Source of the DNA: an uncultured Prevotella sp.
Lineage (GTDB): Bacteria; Bacteroidota; Bacteroidia; Bacteroidales; Bacteroidaceae
Length of the DNA: 9,634 nt
NCBI GenBank assembly: GCA_905372445.1
Contig: CAJPPF010000083.1
Span: 1 to 9,634, forward strand
Direction of reading: 5' to 3'
The notes beneath the pieces are model-generated. The model ran no database searches and was not told the DNA's origin. It saw only the letters and a program-made list of their open reading frames with translations. The position numbers and the translations under genes were made by a program. Below are positions 1-6,474 of the stretch, piece by piece; within the stretch, counting starts at the first letter, position 1, and each line of letters begins with the position of its first letter.

Positions 1-9
1 TGATAAATC

Positions 10-135
10 ACGCCCCTACGCCTGCCGGAAAATGCCGATAAATAAAGTCTTGCATAACTTTCAATCAGTTTTTACCGGACACCAATAATAAGATGTCTGT
101 AATTGTTATAAATAGTTCTTATCTCGAAGGGGCGT
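10..135. repeat. Imperfect inverted repeat pair at the left edge
   Basis: The 11-mer ACGCCCCTACG (10-20) and CGAAGGGGCGT (125-135) are inverted copies with one mismatch. Inside and just beyond them is a weaker pair built on ACCGGACACC (74-83) and GGGTGTCGG (154-162). The stretch 1-194 has no credible gene and lies downstream of the leftward TPR gene. The arrangement could be the remains of an insertion-sequence end or a dispersed intergenic repeat, but no transposase is visible and the match is short. I see no clear terminator for the TPR gene here. Confidence 0.3.
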
Positions 136-194
136 AAATACTATTCAAATATCGGGTGTCGGAATGTGGAATTGGGTTTATTCCTGTCTCTTGT

Positions 195-1781
195 TTATTT
201 CTTTTTCTTGTTCAGTCTTGTTCTGATTCGGCTTCGTGCCGTACGCAGCGAACCACGCGAAATACCGAGGATTTCGCATATCTGCCAGTCTGCCATATTC
301 ATGTCAAGCAGGCAAAGCAGGAAACGTTGATTTGTTGTGACACTCTGTAGTCCGTCGCCGTGTTTGTTTATAAATTCAGGATTACTGCTTTTGTAGTACT
401 CTATGAAATATATAAAATCTTCTTTTGTCCATGTTGCCGTGTTCTCGCCACTGCTGATTTTCTTGTAGTTCTGATCTCCTCTATGCATGGCATAATGATA
501 TTTGTCGGTCATGTTGTCCAGCTGGTTTTGCAGTTTCTGTGCCTGTATGCTGTGTTCCTTGCCTTCCGACTTGAGCTTTTCTATCAAAGCCTTTTGTCGG
601 TCGTGTATATTCTCGTATTCGTTCAGTTGCGCCTCGGTGTTTGCTATGCGTCTTTTACTGTGCCGGAGTTGCATGATGAAAGCAATACATATAAATATTA
701 TGGTTATGATGACAGCAAATGCTTTCGTCATATTATATTTATAGTCGTTTATTTGCCTATTCTCTTCGTATTTTGTTTGTGCGAAACGCTCTCTTATTTG
801 TTTGCTTTCTTCTTTGACAAGCGTATCATTCAGTGCGATCAGTTCTTGCGCATATAGCAGAGCATCGGTGAATCTTCCTTTCTTCTTCAGCCAGTCACTG
901 TATTTCTTCAGAGAGCGGCTTCGCAGGTAGAGGTCAGGCGTGTCAAGCGACTTCTTCCAGTATTCTTCTGCTTTCTTGTCGTAATTCTTTAGTGCGTAAA
1001 GGTCGGCAAGTGCTCCATACGTTTCTGCATACTCTTTGTTTTTTATCGACAACGTAAGATAATGCTCCGCTTTATCGAGCTCGTTTTGCGACATATAGGC
1101 TTCACCTATATTTAAATAGTAGGCGTATAACTCATGTTTCTCTTGGAATTTTGCGTAAGGCTCACTTTTCATCGCATAGAAATTACTACTGTCTATAGCT
1201 CCGAGTCTATCATATATGACATCGAGCATCTGGTATGCGAAGCCCGTCCATTTGCCGTTGTTGTATAGCCGTGCCTTCTGCAGGGTTGTGTTGGCATATT
1301 GTGTTGCCAGCTCATAGTTCTTCGACGAGTAGTTAAGGTATGACAGCAGTCCTGAAGCTTTCAGCGATACAGTTTTCAATCCTGTCTTGTCGGCTATGCG
1401 TTCGGTTGTCTGCACGTCTTTTATTCCGTTTATTACGTCGCCGAGATATTCTTCACGAATACATCCTCTGTAGTAATATGCGTTAGCCAAGTGCGTGTTA
1501 TTGTTTGCTTTCTTGAAGACGTCTATGCTGTGGGTGATGACTGAGTCAGTAGCAATCGGCATGTATAACCGATACATTACTATTGTCATCAGCAGGTCGT
1601 AGTATGCCGAGTCGGCTTGTGAGAAATCTGTACGATCGGAGTTGACAAGCCGTTCGTATGCTATATTGTTCTGGTGTTGGGTCAACAACGTATCTATCTC
1701 AACCAATATATGTTTTGGTTGAGACTGCCGACAGCCAAACGTCACCGTCAAGATTGAAATGATAATAAGGATTTTCTTCAT
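195..1781 (-). CDS. Membrane-spanning TPR protein with C-terminal helix-turn-helix (one-component regulator)
   Basis: A 528-residue protein read from ATG at 1781. An in-frame ATG at 1838 was rejected because it lies upstream of the promoter match at 1800-1830. Residues 1-17 form a signal peptide ending in TVTFGC, so Cys17 could be a lipidation site. Residues ~40-335 are helical repeats of the tetratricopeptide type, clearest at ~217-280 (AYYLNIGEAYMSQNELDKAE and the following repeat). A transmembrane segment at ~353-371 is followed by a basic stretch and a coiled coil (~375-430). The C-terminus (~484-520) resembles a LuxR-like helix-turn-helix: LLDMNMADWQICEILGISRG, then a basic recognition helix. 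Proteins of this build are common in Bacteroidota; the TPR part would lie in the periplasm and the DNA-binding part in the cytoplasm. The ligand and target genes cannot be read from the sequence. It appears to be a single-gene transcription unit. Confidence 0.85.
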   Translation of the reverse strand: MKKILIIISILTVTFGCRQSQPKHILVEIDTLLTQHQNNIAYERLVNSDRTDFSQADSAYYDLLMTIVMYRLYMPIATDSVITHSIDVFKKANNNTHLANAYYYRGCIREEYLGDVINGIKDVQTTERIADKTGLKTVSLKASGLLSYLNYSSKNYELATQYANTTLQKARLYNNGKWTGFAYQMLDVIYDRLGAIDSSNFYAMKSEPYAKFQEKHELYAYYLNIGEAYMSQNELDKAEHYLTLSIKNKEYAETYGALADLYALKNYDKKAEEYWKKSLDTPDLYLRSRSLKKYSDWLKKKGRFTDALLYAQELIALNDTLVKEESKQIRERFAQTKYEENRQINDYKYNMTKAFAVIITIIFICIAFIMQLRHSKRRIANTEAQLNEYENIHDRQKALIEKLKSEGKEHSIQAQKLQNQLDNMTDKYHYAMHRGDQNYKKISSGENTATWTKEDFIYFIEYYKSSNPEFINKHGDGLQSVTTNQRFLLCLLDMNMADWQICEILGISRGSLRTARSRIRTRLNKKKK

Positions 1782-1799
1782 CGCAGATTTCTCAAAATA

Positions 1800-1830
1800 C
1801 AAAAGTAATGAAAATATGGAATATAACCAA
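1800..1830 (-). promoter_or_regulatory. Bacteroidota-type promoter of the TPR regulator gene
   Basis: On the - strand, TACTTTTG (1807-1800) matches the -7 consensus TAnnTTTG, and TTG (1830-1828) sits exactly 20 nt upstream as the -33 element. Transcription would start around 1794, giving a leader of roughly a dozen bases before the ATG at 1781. This supports the internal ATG over the upstream one. Seen in sequence; activity is inferred. Confidence 0.65.
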
Positions 1831-2054
1831 TGAATCACGAGAAAATTTTAGCATTGCCATTGCGTGTTGTTTTTACATACTCAATTGTCAGGTTTACTTA
1901 ATGCAACAGAGTTGTGATAAAAACTCACTGCGTTATATTGACCGATTGAAGGTTCAACACCCTGATTCCTGTTATATAAAAAGTGCATCTTTATTTATAT
2001 TTTCTAAGGAAAATACACTATTTAAGAAGAAAAGATAATTTTTTAGCGAAAATA

Positions 2055-2086
2055 TTTGGCAAAATGAAAGAGATTATATATATTTG
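2055..2086 (+). promoter_or_regulatory. Strong Bacteroidota promoter match without an obvious gene
   Basis: TTTG (2055-2058), a 20-nt spacer, then TATATTTG (2079-2086) fits the TTG/TAnnTTTG promoter with canonical spacing. Transcription would begin near 2093. No long frame follows; the first strong stop signal is the terminator ending at 2598, so the predicted transcript is about 500 nt. The region is AT-rich, so a chance match is possible. Confidence 0.45.
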
Positions 2087-2466
2087 TAATCGAATATGTA
2101 AGGAGAATGATTAATAGCAGAAAATAATGAATATATAGTGTTCTGCTTTATAAAAGACATAATGTATGTTTTTAGTATAGGAATATACGAAATATTTTTT
2201 CCCGTTCAAGTTGCCTGTGCTGTTTTAGTGTAGCATAGCATCATGGAAGACAGGCAGCAACGATGCGATTTTTTACAACCTGACGTTCAGTTTATAGAAG
2301 AATGATTGCTATTCGTTATGCCGTAATACAGGCTGATGTTTAGTGCGAGAGGAATCGGAACAGACCATAATACTCACATTGACAATCAGCCGGCAAACAA
2401 GCGAAAACCGCCCCGGGGCATACATGAACGAAGAAGGTACATATCCTTCTGATGGGGTAAACGCAG

Positions 2467-2500
2467 TTGATAAAAGTACATAGATGACTACTTATATTTG
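2467..2500 (+). promoter_or_regulatory. Second candidate promoter upstream of the terminator hairpin
   Basis: TATATTTG (2493-2500) matches the -7 consensus. The nearest TTG is at 2467-2469, giving a 23-nt spacer, longer than the usual 19-21. If used, the start would be near 2507 and the product a ~90-nt RNA ending at the terminator. Confidence 0.3.
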
Positions 2501-2506
2501 ATTTGC

Positions 2507-2598
2507 ATTATCAGCAAGAACCTCTCAGATTTGAGAGACTCAATTTTCCCTATCAAATGTTTAATTTGGCGGGTGTCCGGCGGGATACCCGTTTTTTT
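2507..2598 (+). ncRNA. Candidate small RNA (or 3' end of a longer non-coding transcript)
   Basis: The predicted RNA would run from a start near 2507 (or near 2093 for the longer form) to the terminator. It contains a 6-bp hairpin, CTCTCA/TGAGAG with a GATT loop (2523-2538), a ~30-nt unpaired AT-rich stretch and the terminator stem-loop. Small RNAs of this layout are common in Bacteroidota. I recognise no known family; riboswitch consensus elements were looked for and not convincingly found. It could instead be a leader/attenuator for the ABC ATPase gene, but that gene has its own -7 box downstream of the terminator. Confidence 0.35.
2570..2598 (+). terminator. Intrinsic terminator upstream of the ABC ATPase gene
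   Basis: CGGGTGTCC (2570-2578), loop GGCG, GGATACCCG (2583-2591) form a 9-bp stem with one G-U pair, followed directly by seven T residues (2592-2598). It is the best terminator in the window. No protein gene on the + strand precedes it, so it must end a non-coding transcript, attenuate a leader, or block read-through into the ABC gene. Confidence 0.8.
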
Positions 2599-2660
2599 GT
2601 TATTTTCCACGTATGATTATTTTTAACTCACAGACTATAGTTTTTCTCGTGCATTTATAT

Positions 2661-2668
2661 TAACTTTG
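2661..2668 (+). promoter_or_regulatory. -7 box of the ABC ATPase gene
   Basis: TAACTTTG matches TAnnTTTG. No good TTG lies 19-21 nt upstream; only a weak T-rich stretch near 2641 is present. A start near 2674 would leave fewer than ten bases before the ATG at 2681, so the mRNA would be almost leaderless. Confidence 0.5.
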
Positions 2669-2680
2669 CAACTAATAGAT

Positions 2681-3475
2681 ATGGACAAGACCCACCACCA
2701 GAATCGCTCGAACGCCGCTGCCTTCTCATCGAAAGCACATACGCTGTCGTTGCATAATCTCACTATTGGATATGTCGACCATGTGCTTGTCAGTGACGTG
2801 TCAGCTGCTGTCACCCCGGGTTCTTTAGTATGCCTGCTTGGGCGAAACGGCATCGGCAAAAGCACACTGTTGCGCACTATGGCAGGTCTGCAGCTCCCTA
2901 TGAGTGGTTCTGTCCTCGTCGATGATATCGACATCAGCACGCTGTCACTTGGCGAGAGGGCACATTACATAGGTGTCGTTCTGTCCTCTCATACCGACTC
3001 AGAAGAGATGAGCGTCAGTGAACTCGTTGCTCTGGGGCGCTCGCCCTATACGGGATTCTTCGGCAAACTGTCTGCTGCCGATCGCCATATCGTAGACCAT
3101 TCGCTCTCTCTTGTCGGCATTTCGCATCTTGCAGCACGTCGAGTTGTCACTTTAAGCGACGGCGAACGGCAGAAGTCCATGATAGCCAGGACTCTCGCGC
3201 AGCAGACGCCGATCATACTCCTTGACGAACCGACGGCATTCCTCGACTTTCCCAGCAGCGTGGAGGTGTTCCGTCTCCTGCGGCGTCTGGCTCACGAAGA
3301 GCAGAAAACCATTCTCATGACGTGTCACGACATACAACTGGCACTGCGCATGGCTGACTGCATTTGGCTTTTCGACGAAACTTTATCCGTCCACCAACCA
3401 CCGCTTTCCGCAGCCGTATTGCGGTCGTTCTTAGGCGACGAGGCAACTGACATCTTGCTAAGTCAGTCGATATAA
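2681..3475 (+). CDS. ABC transporter ATP-binding protein, FecE/BtuD-like (iron chelate or cobalamin uptake type)
   Basis: A 264-residue ATPase that would power an inner-membrane importer of iron chelates, haem or cobalamin. Walker A GRNGIGKST is at residues 54-62, the signature is LSDGE (158-162, a variant of LSGGQ), Walker B IILLDEP at 178-184, the D-loop region AFLD at 186-189 and the H-loop His at 216 (TCHD). The length is usual for the FepC/FecE/BtuD group. The Q-loop glutamine normally expected near residue 102 is not seen (VVLSSHTD). ATG at 2681 was chosen over an in-frame TTG at 2666, which lies inside the -7 box. No permease or substrate-binding gene is adjacent: upstream is non-coding DNA and downstream, after 213 nt, is an unrelated redox gene. 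Partners must be encoded elsewhere or have been lost. The substrate cannot be decided from this gene alone. Confidence 0.88.
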   Translation: MDKTHHQNRSNAAAFSSKAHTLSLHNLTIGYVDHVLVSDVSAAVTPGSLVCLLGRNGIGKSTLLRTMAGLQLPMSGSVLVDDIDISTLSLGERAHYIGVVLSSHTDSEEMSVSELVALGRSPYTGFFGKLSAADRHIVDHSLSLVGISHLAARRVVTLSDGERQKSMIARTLAQQTPIILLDEPTAFLDFPSSVEVFRLLRRLAHEEQKTILMTCHDIQLALRMADCIWLFDETLSVHQPPLSAAVLRSFLGDEATDILLSQSI

Positions 3476-3483
3476 ACCTAAAA

Positions 3484-3497
3484 CGGTCAATAGACCG
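3484..3497 (+). other. Small hairpin after the ABC ATPase gene
   Basis: CGGTC-AATA-GACCG forms a perfect 5-bp stem 8 nt after the stop codon. An alternative outer pairing of AAAACG with CGTTTT spans 3480-3510. There is no T-run directly after the inner stem, so it is at best a weak terminator or an mRNA 3' end stabiliser. The rest of the 213-nt gap to the next gene shows no clear TAnnTTTG promoter, so read-through into the fusion gene remains possible. Confidence 0.3.
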
Positions 3498-3688
3498 CGG
3501 TGTCGTTTTATTATCAAAGAACAAGAGCTTTCCTACTGCTTTTGGGATAAACAATTCCGCTGCCGTATTCTTTCACTATTGACGACACGCGGCGTTAAAC
3601 CTTTAATTGAAAATATAATCAAAGCGAGCAGGAAGATATTCAATATATATACATAATACAAATACTCAACCATTAACAATATCGACAC

Positions 3689-4756
3689 ATGAAGAAATCT
3701 CTCATTTCCCTTATGATGCTTCTCATTGCATCATTCTCTTATGCCGACGACAATATGCCGTCGCTGACAGTTGGAGCTGCTGCTCCTGATTTCTCCGCTT
3801 CTGACACGCTTGGTGTGGAACATCGGCTGAACGACTACCGTGGCAGTTATGTCGTGGTCGACTTCTGGGCAAGCTGGTGTGGCGACTGCCGACGCGAAAT
3901 ACCTGGTATGAAAACCCTGTATAACGATTTGCAAGGCGAGACCATCGACGGCAAATCTATTCAGTGGCTCAGCGTTTCGTTCGACCATGACGGCAAGGCG
4001 TGGCGCAATGCGCTCCGCACATACGATTTCCCTTGGACTCAGGTGAGCAATCTGAAGAAATGGAAGGGCAACCCGATAGCAAAACGCTGGGACCTGCATT
4101 GGATACCAACCCTCTTCGTCGTTGACCCACAGGGGCGCATTGCTGCTGCGGCAACCACTGCTGAAGGACTACGTGCGGAACTCTACAGACTTACCGGTCG
4201 TAAGAGTCTTCCTGCCGCAAGTCGTCAGCGTGGCGAAGATATCATGACCGTTTTGCGACAGCGCCATTCAGAACGAACCTTTGAAGAGCGTCCTGTCAGC
4301 GAACAAGATCTTGCCGACATCCTCTGGGCAGCATGCGGAGTGAATCGTCCGAACGGCAATCTCACCGCACCGACAGCCATGAACCGTCAGGAGATTCGCC
4401 TCTACGCCTTCACAGCCGAGGGCACTTATCTGTATGAACCGCGCCTTCACACACTCAAGACCGTAGCCAATGGTGATAACCGTCAGCTCGTCATCAGCCG
4501 TCAGGAAAACTTTAATGGCACTCCATTGTTCCTCGTCATTGTTGCCGACATGGATAAATTCGGCAGAAACGGCTCTCACGCTCAACTCATGACTGCCGTC
4601 GATGTAGGAAACGTATCGCAGAATATTAATATCTTCTGTTCTGCTGCCGGCTTGAAAAACTGTCCTCGCGCCACTATGGACACCAAGGCTCTGCAGTCAT
4701 TGCTCGGTCTTGGCGAGAACCAGATTCCACTTATGAACAATGCCGTGGGCTATTAA
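3689..4756 (+). CDS. Exported fusion of a TlpA-like thioredoxin domain and a nitroreductase (SagB-like) domain
   Basis: A 355-residue protein with two recognisable domains. Residues 1-19 are a signal peptide (cleavage after SYA), so it acts in the periplasm. Residues ~24-170 are a TlpA/ResA-type thioredoxin-like domain: the active site is WCGDC (63-67) in DFWASWCGDCRRE, and the cis-proline region is WIPT (Pro140). Residues ~184-355 are a flavin nitroreductase domain resembling the exported Bacteroidota enzymes. The evidence is RHSERTF (192-198, the FMN-phosphate-contacting region), LWAACGVNR (212-220), PTAMNRQEIRLY (228-239), AVDVGNVSQNI (303-313) and the ending NAVGY. Both cysteines of the CxxC are present, so a thiol-disulfide role is plausible, perhaps passing electrons to or from FMN; this is inference. 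The substrate is unknown. The frame is continuous, with no sign of a frameshift. It converges with the CPBP protease gene, 54 nt away. Confidence 0.85.
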   Translation: MKKSLISLMMLLIASFSYADDNMPSLTVGAAAPDFSASDTLGVEHRLNDYRGSYVVVDFWASWCGDCRREIPGMKTLYNDLQGETIDGKSIQWLSVSFDHDGKAWRNALRTYDFPWTQVSNLKKWKGNPIAKRWDLHWIPTLFVVDPQGRIAAAATTAEGLRAELYRLTGRKSLPAASRQRGEDIMTVLRQRHSERTFEERPVSEQDLADILWAACGVNRPNGNLTAPTAMNRQEIRLYAFTAEGTYLYEPRLHTLKTVANGDNRQLVISRQENFNGTPLFLVIVADMDKFGRNGSHAQLMTAVDVGNVSQNINIFCSAAGLKNCPRATMDTKALQSLLGLGENQIPLMNNAVGY

Positions 4757-4803
4757 TTCCGCACCTGTTATACACAAAAGGCAGTATGGAATATATTGAC
4801 TGA

Positions 4804-4815
4804 TTTGAGCTCAAA
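4804..4815. repeat. 12-bp perfect palindrome between convergent genes
   Basis: TTTGAGCTCAAA overlaps the stop codon of the CPBP protease gene. It has no loop and no T-run, so it is not a normal terminator. The 54-nt gap between the convergent genes shows no clear terminator for either strand. Confidence 0.35.
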
Positions 4816-5593
4816 ACACTGTCTTTACAATAAGCGCAATCAATCCGATAGAAACAATGGTTGAGAGGACAATCAGCGTGTACATGAAAGTATAGTTTCC
4901 TCCGCAGATATCAATTAGTTGTGCGTCGCTATCTAAGAAGAATACGCTGATGAGCGATGATGTGTTGTTGATGCAATGAAACACCACTCCAGGTATGATG
5001 CTGTCGGTGCGGTAGTATAGCCATCCGAGGAATGCGCCTATTGCAAAGGCATGAGGTCCCTGTGCCATGTTTCCATGTATCAGGGCGAAGAGCAGCGCCG
5101 AGATGATAATGGCTATCCAAGGGCGGTAGGATGTGTTGTCAGAGTAGGGGAAGAAAATGAGCAGACGGCGGAGTATCGCTCCGCGGAACACTACCTCCTC
5201 TGCAAGAGGGACAAATAATGCAATACACATTATGCCCAATGGCTCACTCAGAAGATTCCTTAAGATCTCCTCATACATCTCCGGTAACTCGGCGTCAGCC
5301 AGTTCCATAACCCATATTGACGCCGGAAGAAGCGTCAGCGCCAGTGCTGCCACTGCCACCAGAAGAATGGTTTTACGTTTCGTATTCTTTATATCGCTGA
5401 CCGATGCCCATTTCACCGCGATGAAGATAACGACCGAGAGTATGGTGCTGACGGTCTGTGAAAGCACTAACGCCATTACTCCATCGTCGGACAGGAGAAA
5501 CTTCATTACTGCAAAGAGAATCACTTGCATAAGTAAGAAGGTGATGGCATAGAGTGCCACATCGGCTATTAATGAAAAAATGCGTTTCACCAT
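4811..5593 (-). CDS. CPBP-family intramembrane glutamic protease (CAAX/Abi type)
   Basis: A 260-residue polytopic membrane protein. The family motifs are present in order: EEVVFR (132-137, the EExxxR motif), FALIH (169-173, FxxxH) and HCINN (206-210, HxxxN), each lying in or near a hydrophobic helix. Several further transmembrane stretches are evident (~10-30, ~44-62, ~75-92, ~118-130, ~183-200, ~235-257). These proteins relate to Rce1-type CAAX proteases; in bacteria, roles include peptide maturation, bacteriocin immunity and membrane-protein regulation, and none can be assigned here. The ATG at 5593 was chosen because it overlaps the ribF stop by 7 nt and begins the first hydrophobic helix after MVKR; a longer frame to 5656 would run deep into ribF. 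It is the last gene of the operon. Confidence 0.87.
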   Translation of the reverse strand: MVKRIFSLIADVALYAITFLLMQVILFAVMKFLLSDDGVMALVLSQTVSTILSVVIFIAVKWASVSDIKNTKRKTILLVAVAALALTLLPASIWVMELADAELPEMYEEILRNLLSEPLGIMCIALFVPLAEEVVFRGAILRRLLIFFPYSDNTSYRPWIAIIISALLFALIHGNMAQGPHAFAIGAFLGWLYYRTDSIIPGVVFHCINNTSSLISVFFLDSDAQLIDICGGNYTFMYTLIVLSTIVSIGLIALIVKTVF

Positions 5594-6474
5594 TTCAGTA
5601 TATTTTTTATATGTTCTTTGTCTGTTGCTAATTGTTGTTGCAGTTCGTTGATACACGAGAAGCGTTTCTCGTCGCGTATGCGATCGACGAAAGCCACGGT
5701 GATGCGGCGGTCGTAGATGTCGTCTTCAAAGTCGAGGATGTTCACTTCTTGTGTTTCCTTGAACTCTCCGTATGTAGGTCGACATCCGATGTTCATCATT
5801 CCGGCAAAGACTTTGTCGAAGCCTTCGACTATGACCGTCACCGCATATACTCCGCGTTCGGGAATGAACTGTTCGGGGTCGATGCCCATGTTTGCCGTCG
5901 GGAAGCCAATCTTCCTGCCTTCACCGAAGCCATGTATGACAGTGCCTGAGAAACCGAACTGATAGCCAAGATACTCGTTTGCCTTGATGATATCGCCTGC
6001 AGCAAGGCAACGGCGAATCGCCGACGAACTGATATTCTCACCTTCGCTGGCAAGTGCGTCGTTGCAGATAACCTCCATGCCTATTTCATGTCCGTGAGCC
6101 ACATATTCATTGAAGCCCTCTTCACGATTGTGACCGAAACGGTGGTCGTAGCCTATAAGCAGACGGTCGATGGCATAGTCGCGATGCAGACTCTCCATGA
6201 ACTCGCGTGCCGACAGTGATGCTAATGCGCGAGTGAAGTCGAGCGCCACAACCTTATCCACGCCGCTTTGCTGCAGCAGAGAAATCTTTTTTGTAGCTGG
6301 TGTGAGGAGCTTTGGTATGAAATCCTGCTGAAGCACCTGCCGGGGGTGCTGGCGGAATGTGACAACAGTCGAGCCCATGCCGTGACTTACAGCATCAGCC
6401 TTAAGGCAGTCGATGATGTACTGATGTCCTTTGTGGACACCGTCGAAGAAACCTATGGTAGCAGTGTATCTCAT
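5587..6474 (-). CDS. ribF: Bifunctional riboflavin kinase / FAD synthetase
   Basis: A 295-residue cytoplasmic enzyme that phosphorylates riboflavin to FMN and adenylates FMN to FAD. The N-terminal nucleotidyltransferase domain has GFFDGVHKGHQ (8-18) and ISSSAIR (148-154). The C-terminal riboflavin kinase domain has IGFPTAN (189-195), GVYAV (208-212), NIGCRPT (228-234) and the catalytic-glutamate segment EVNILDF (243-249), where Asn replaces the more usual His. Length is normal for RibF. ATG at 6474 was chosen over an upstream start at 6555 because MRYTATIGFFDG is the standard family beginning. Its ATG overlaps the stop of the calcium ATPase gene (shared ATGA), and its own stop overlaps the protease start by 7 nt, so it is probably translated by coupling from the operon mRNA. 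Confidence 0.95.
   Translation of the reverse strand: MRYTATIGFFDGVHKGHQYIIDCLKADAVSHGMGSTVVTFRQHPRQVLQQDFIPKLLTPATKKISLLQQSGVDKVVALDFTRALASLSAREFMESLHRDYAIDRLLIGYDHRFGHNREEGFNEYVAHGHEIGMEVICNDALASEGENISSSAIRRCLAAGDIIKANEYLGYQFGFSGTVIHGFGEGRKIGFPTANMGIDPEQFIPERGVYAVTVIVEGFDKVFAGMMNIGCRPTYGEFKETQEVNILDFEDDIYDRRITVAFVDRIRDEKRFSCINELQQQLATDKEHIKNILKW

Larger units (their letters stand above)
1831..2680. other. AT-rich intergenic region with no credible protein gene
   Basis: About 850 nt between two divergently oriented genes. Only short open frames occur, for example a 20-codon frame beginning MEDRQQ near 2243 and a 19-codon frame beginning MNEEGT near 2425; neither has support. An open frame at 1808-2038 (+) overlaps the TPR promoter and has no recognisable domain. 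The region contains a good + strand promoter match (2055-2086), a second candidate (2467-2500), the self-complementary 10-mer GCCCCGGGGC (2410-2419), a hairpin made from AGAAGG and CCTTCT (about 2432-2450), a hairpin at 2523-2538 and an intrinsic terminator (2570-2598). These suggest a non-coding transcript rather than a lost gene. Confidence 0.6.

Noticed and set aside
360..857. A 165-codon frame on the + strand opposite the TPR gene
   Set aside because: It is antisense to a well-supported coding region and its hydrophobic, Cys/Phe-rich translation is typical of a shadow frame.
1808..2038. A 76-codon open frame on the + strand
   Set aside because: It overlaps the TPR gene's promoter, has an AT-driven composition, no recognisable domain and no ribosome-binding site.
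2330..2480. Sequence resembling parts of a cobalamin riboswitch (GAGAGGAATCGG followed by AACAGACC) upstream of a possible cobalamin-type ATPase
   Set aside because: The remaining conserved core (including the GGTGAAA-like segment and the CGCTGCTGTAA-like segment) is missing and the order does not fold as the family requires. At most it is a decayed fragment; a covariance-model scan would settle it.
2243..2481. Short frames of 13-20 codons (starting MEDRQQ, MIAIRY, MNEEGT)
   Set aside because: They are too short, lack convincing start signals and show no similarity to anything I recognise; they are expected by chance in such a region.
2571..2580. GGTGTCCGG shared between the terminator stem and the left-edge repeat (74-82, inverted)
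   Set aside because: A nine-base match is too short to imply a shared repeat, and at 2571 it is fully explained by the terminator stem.
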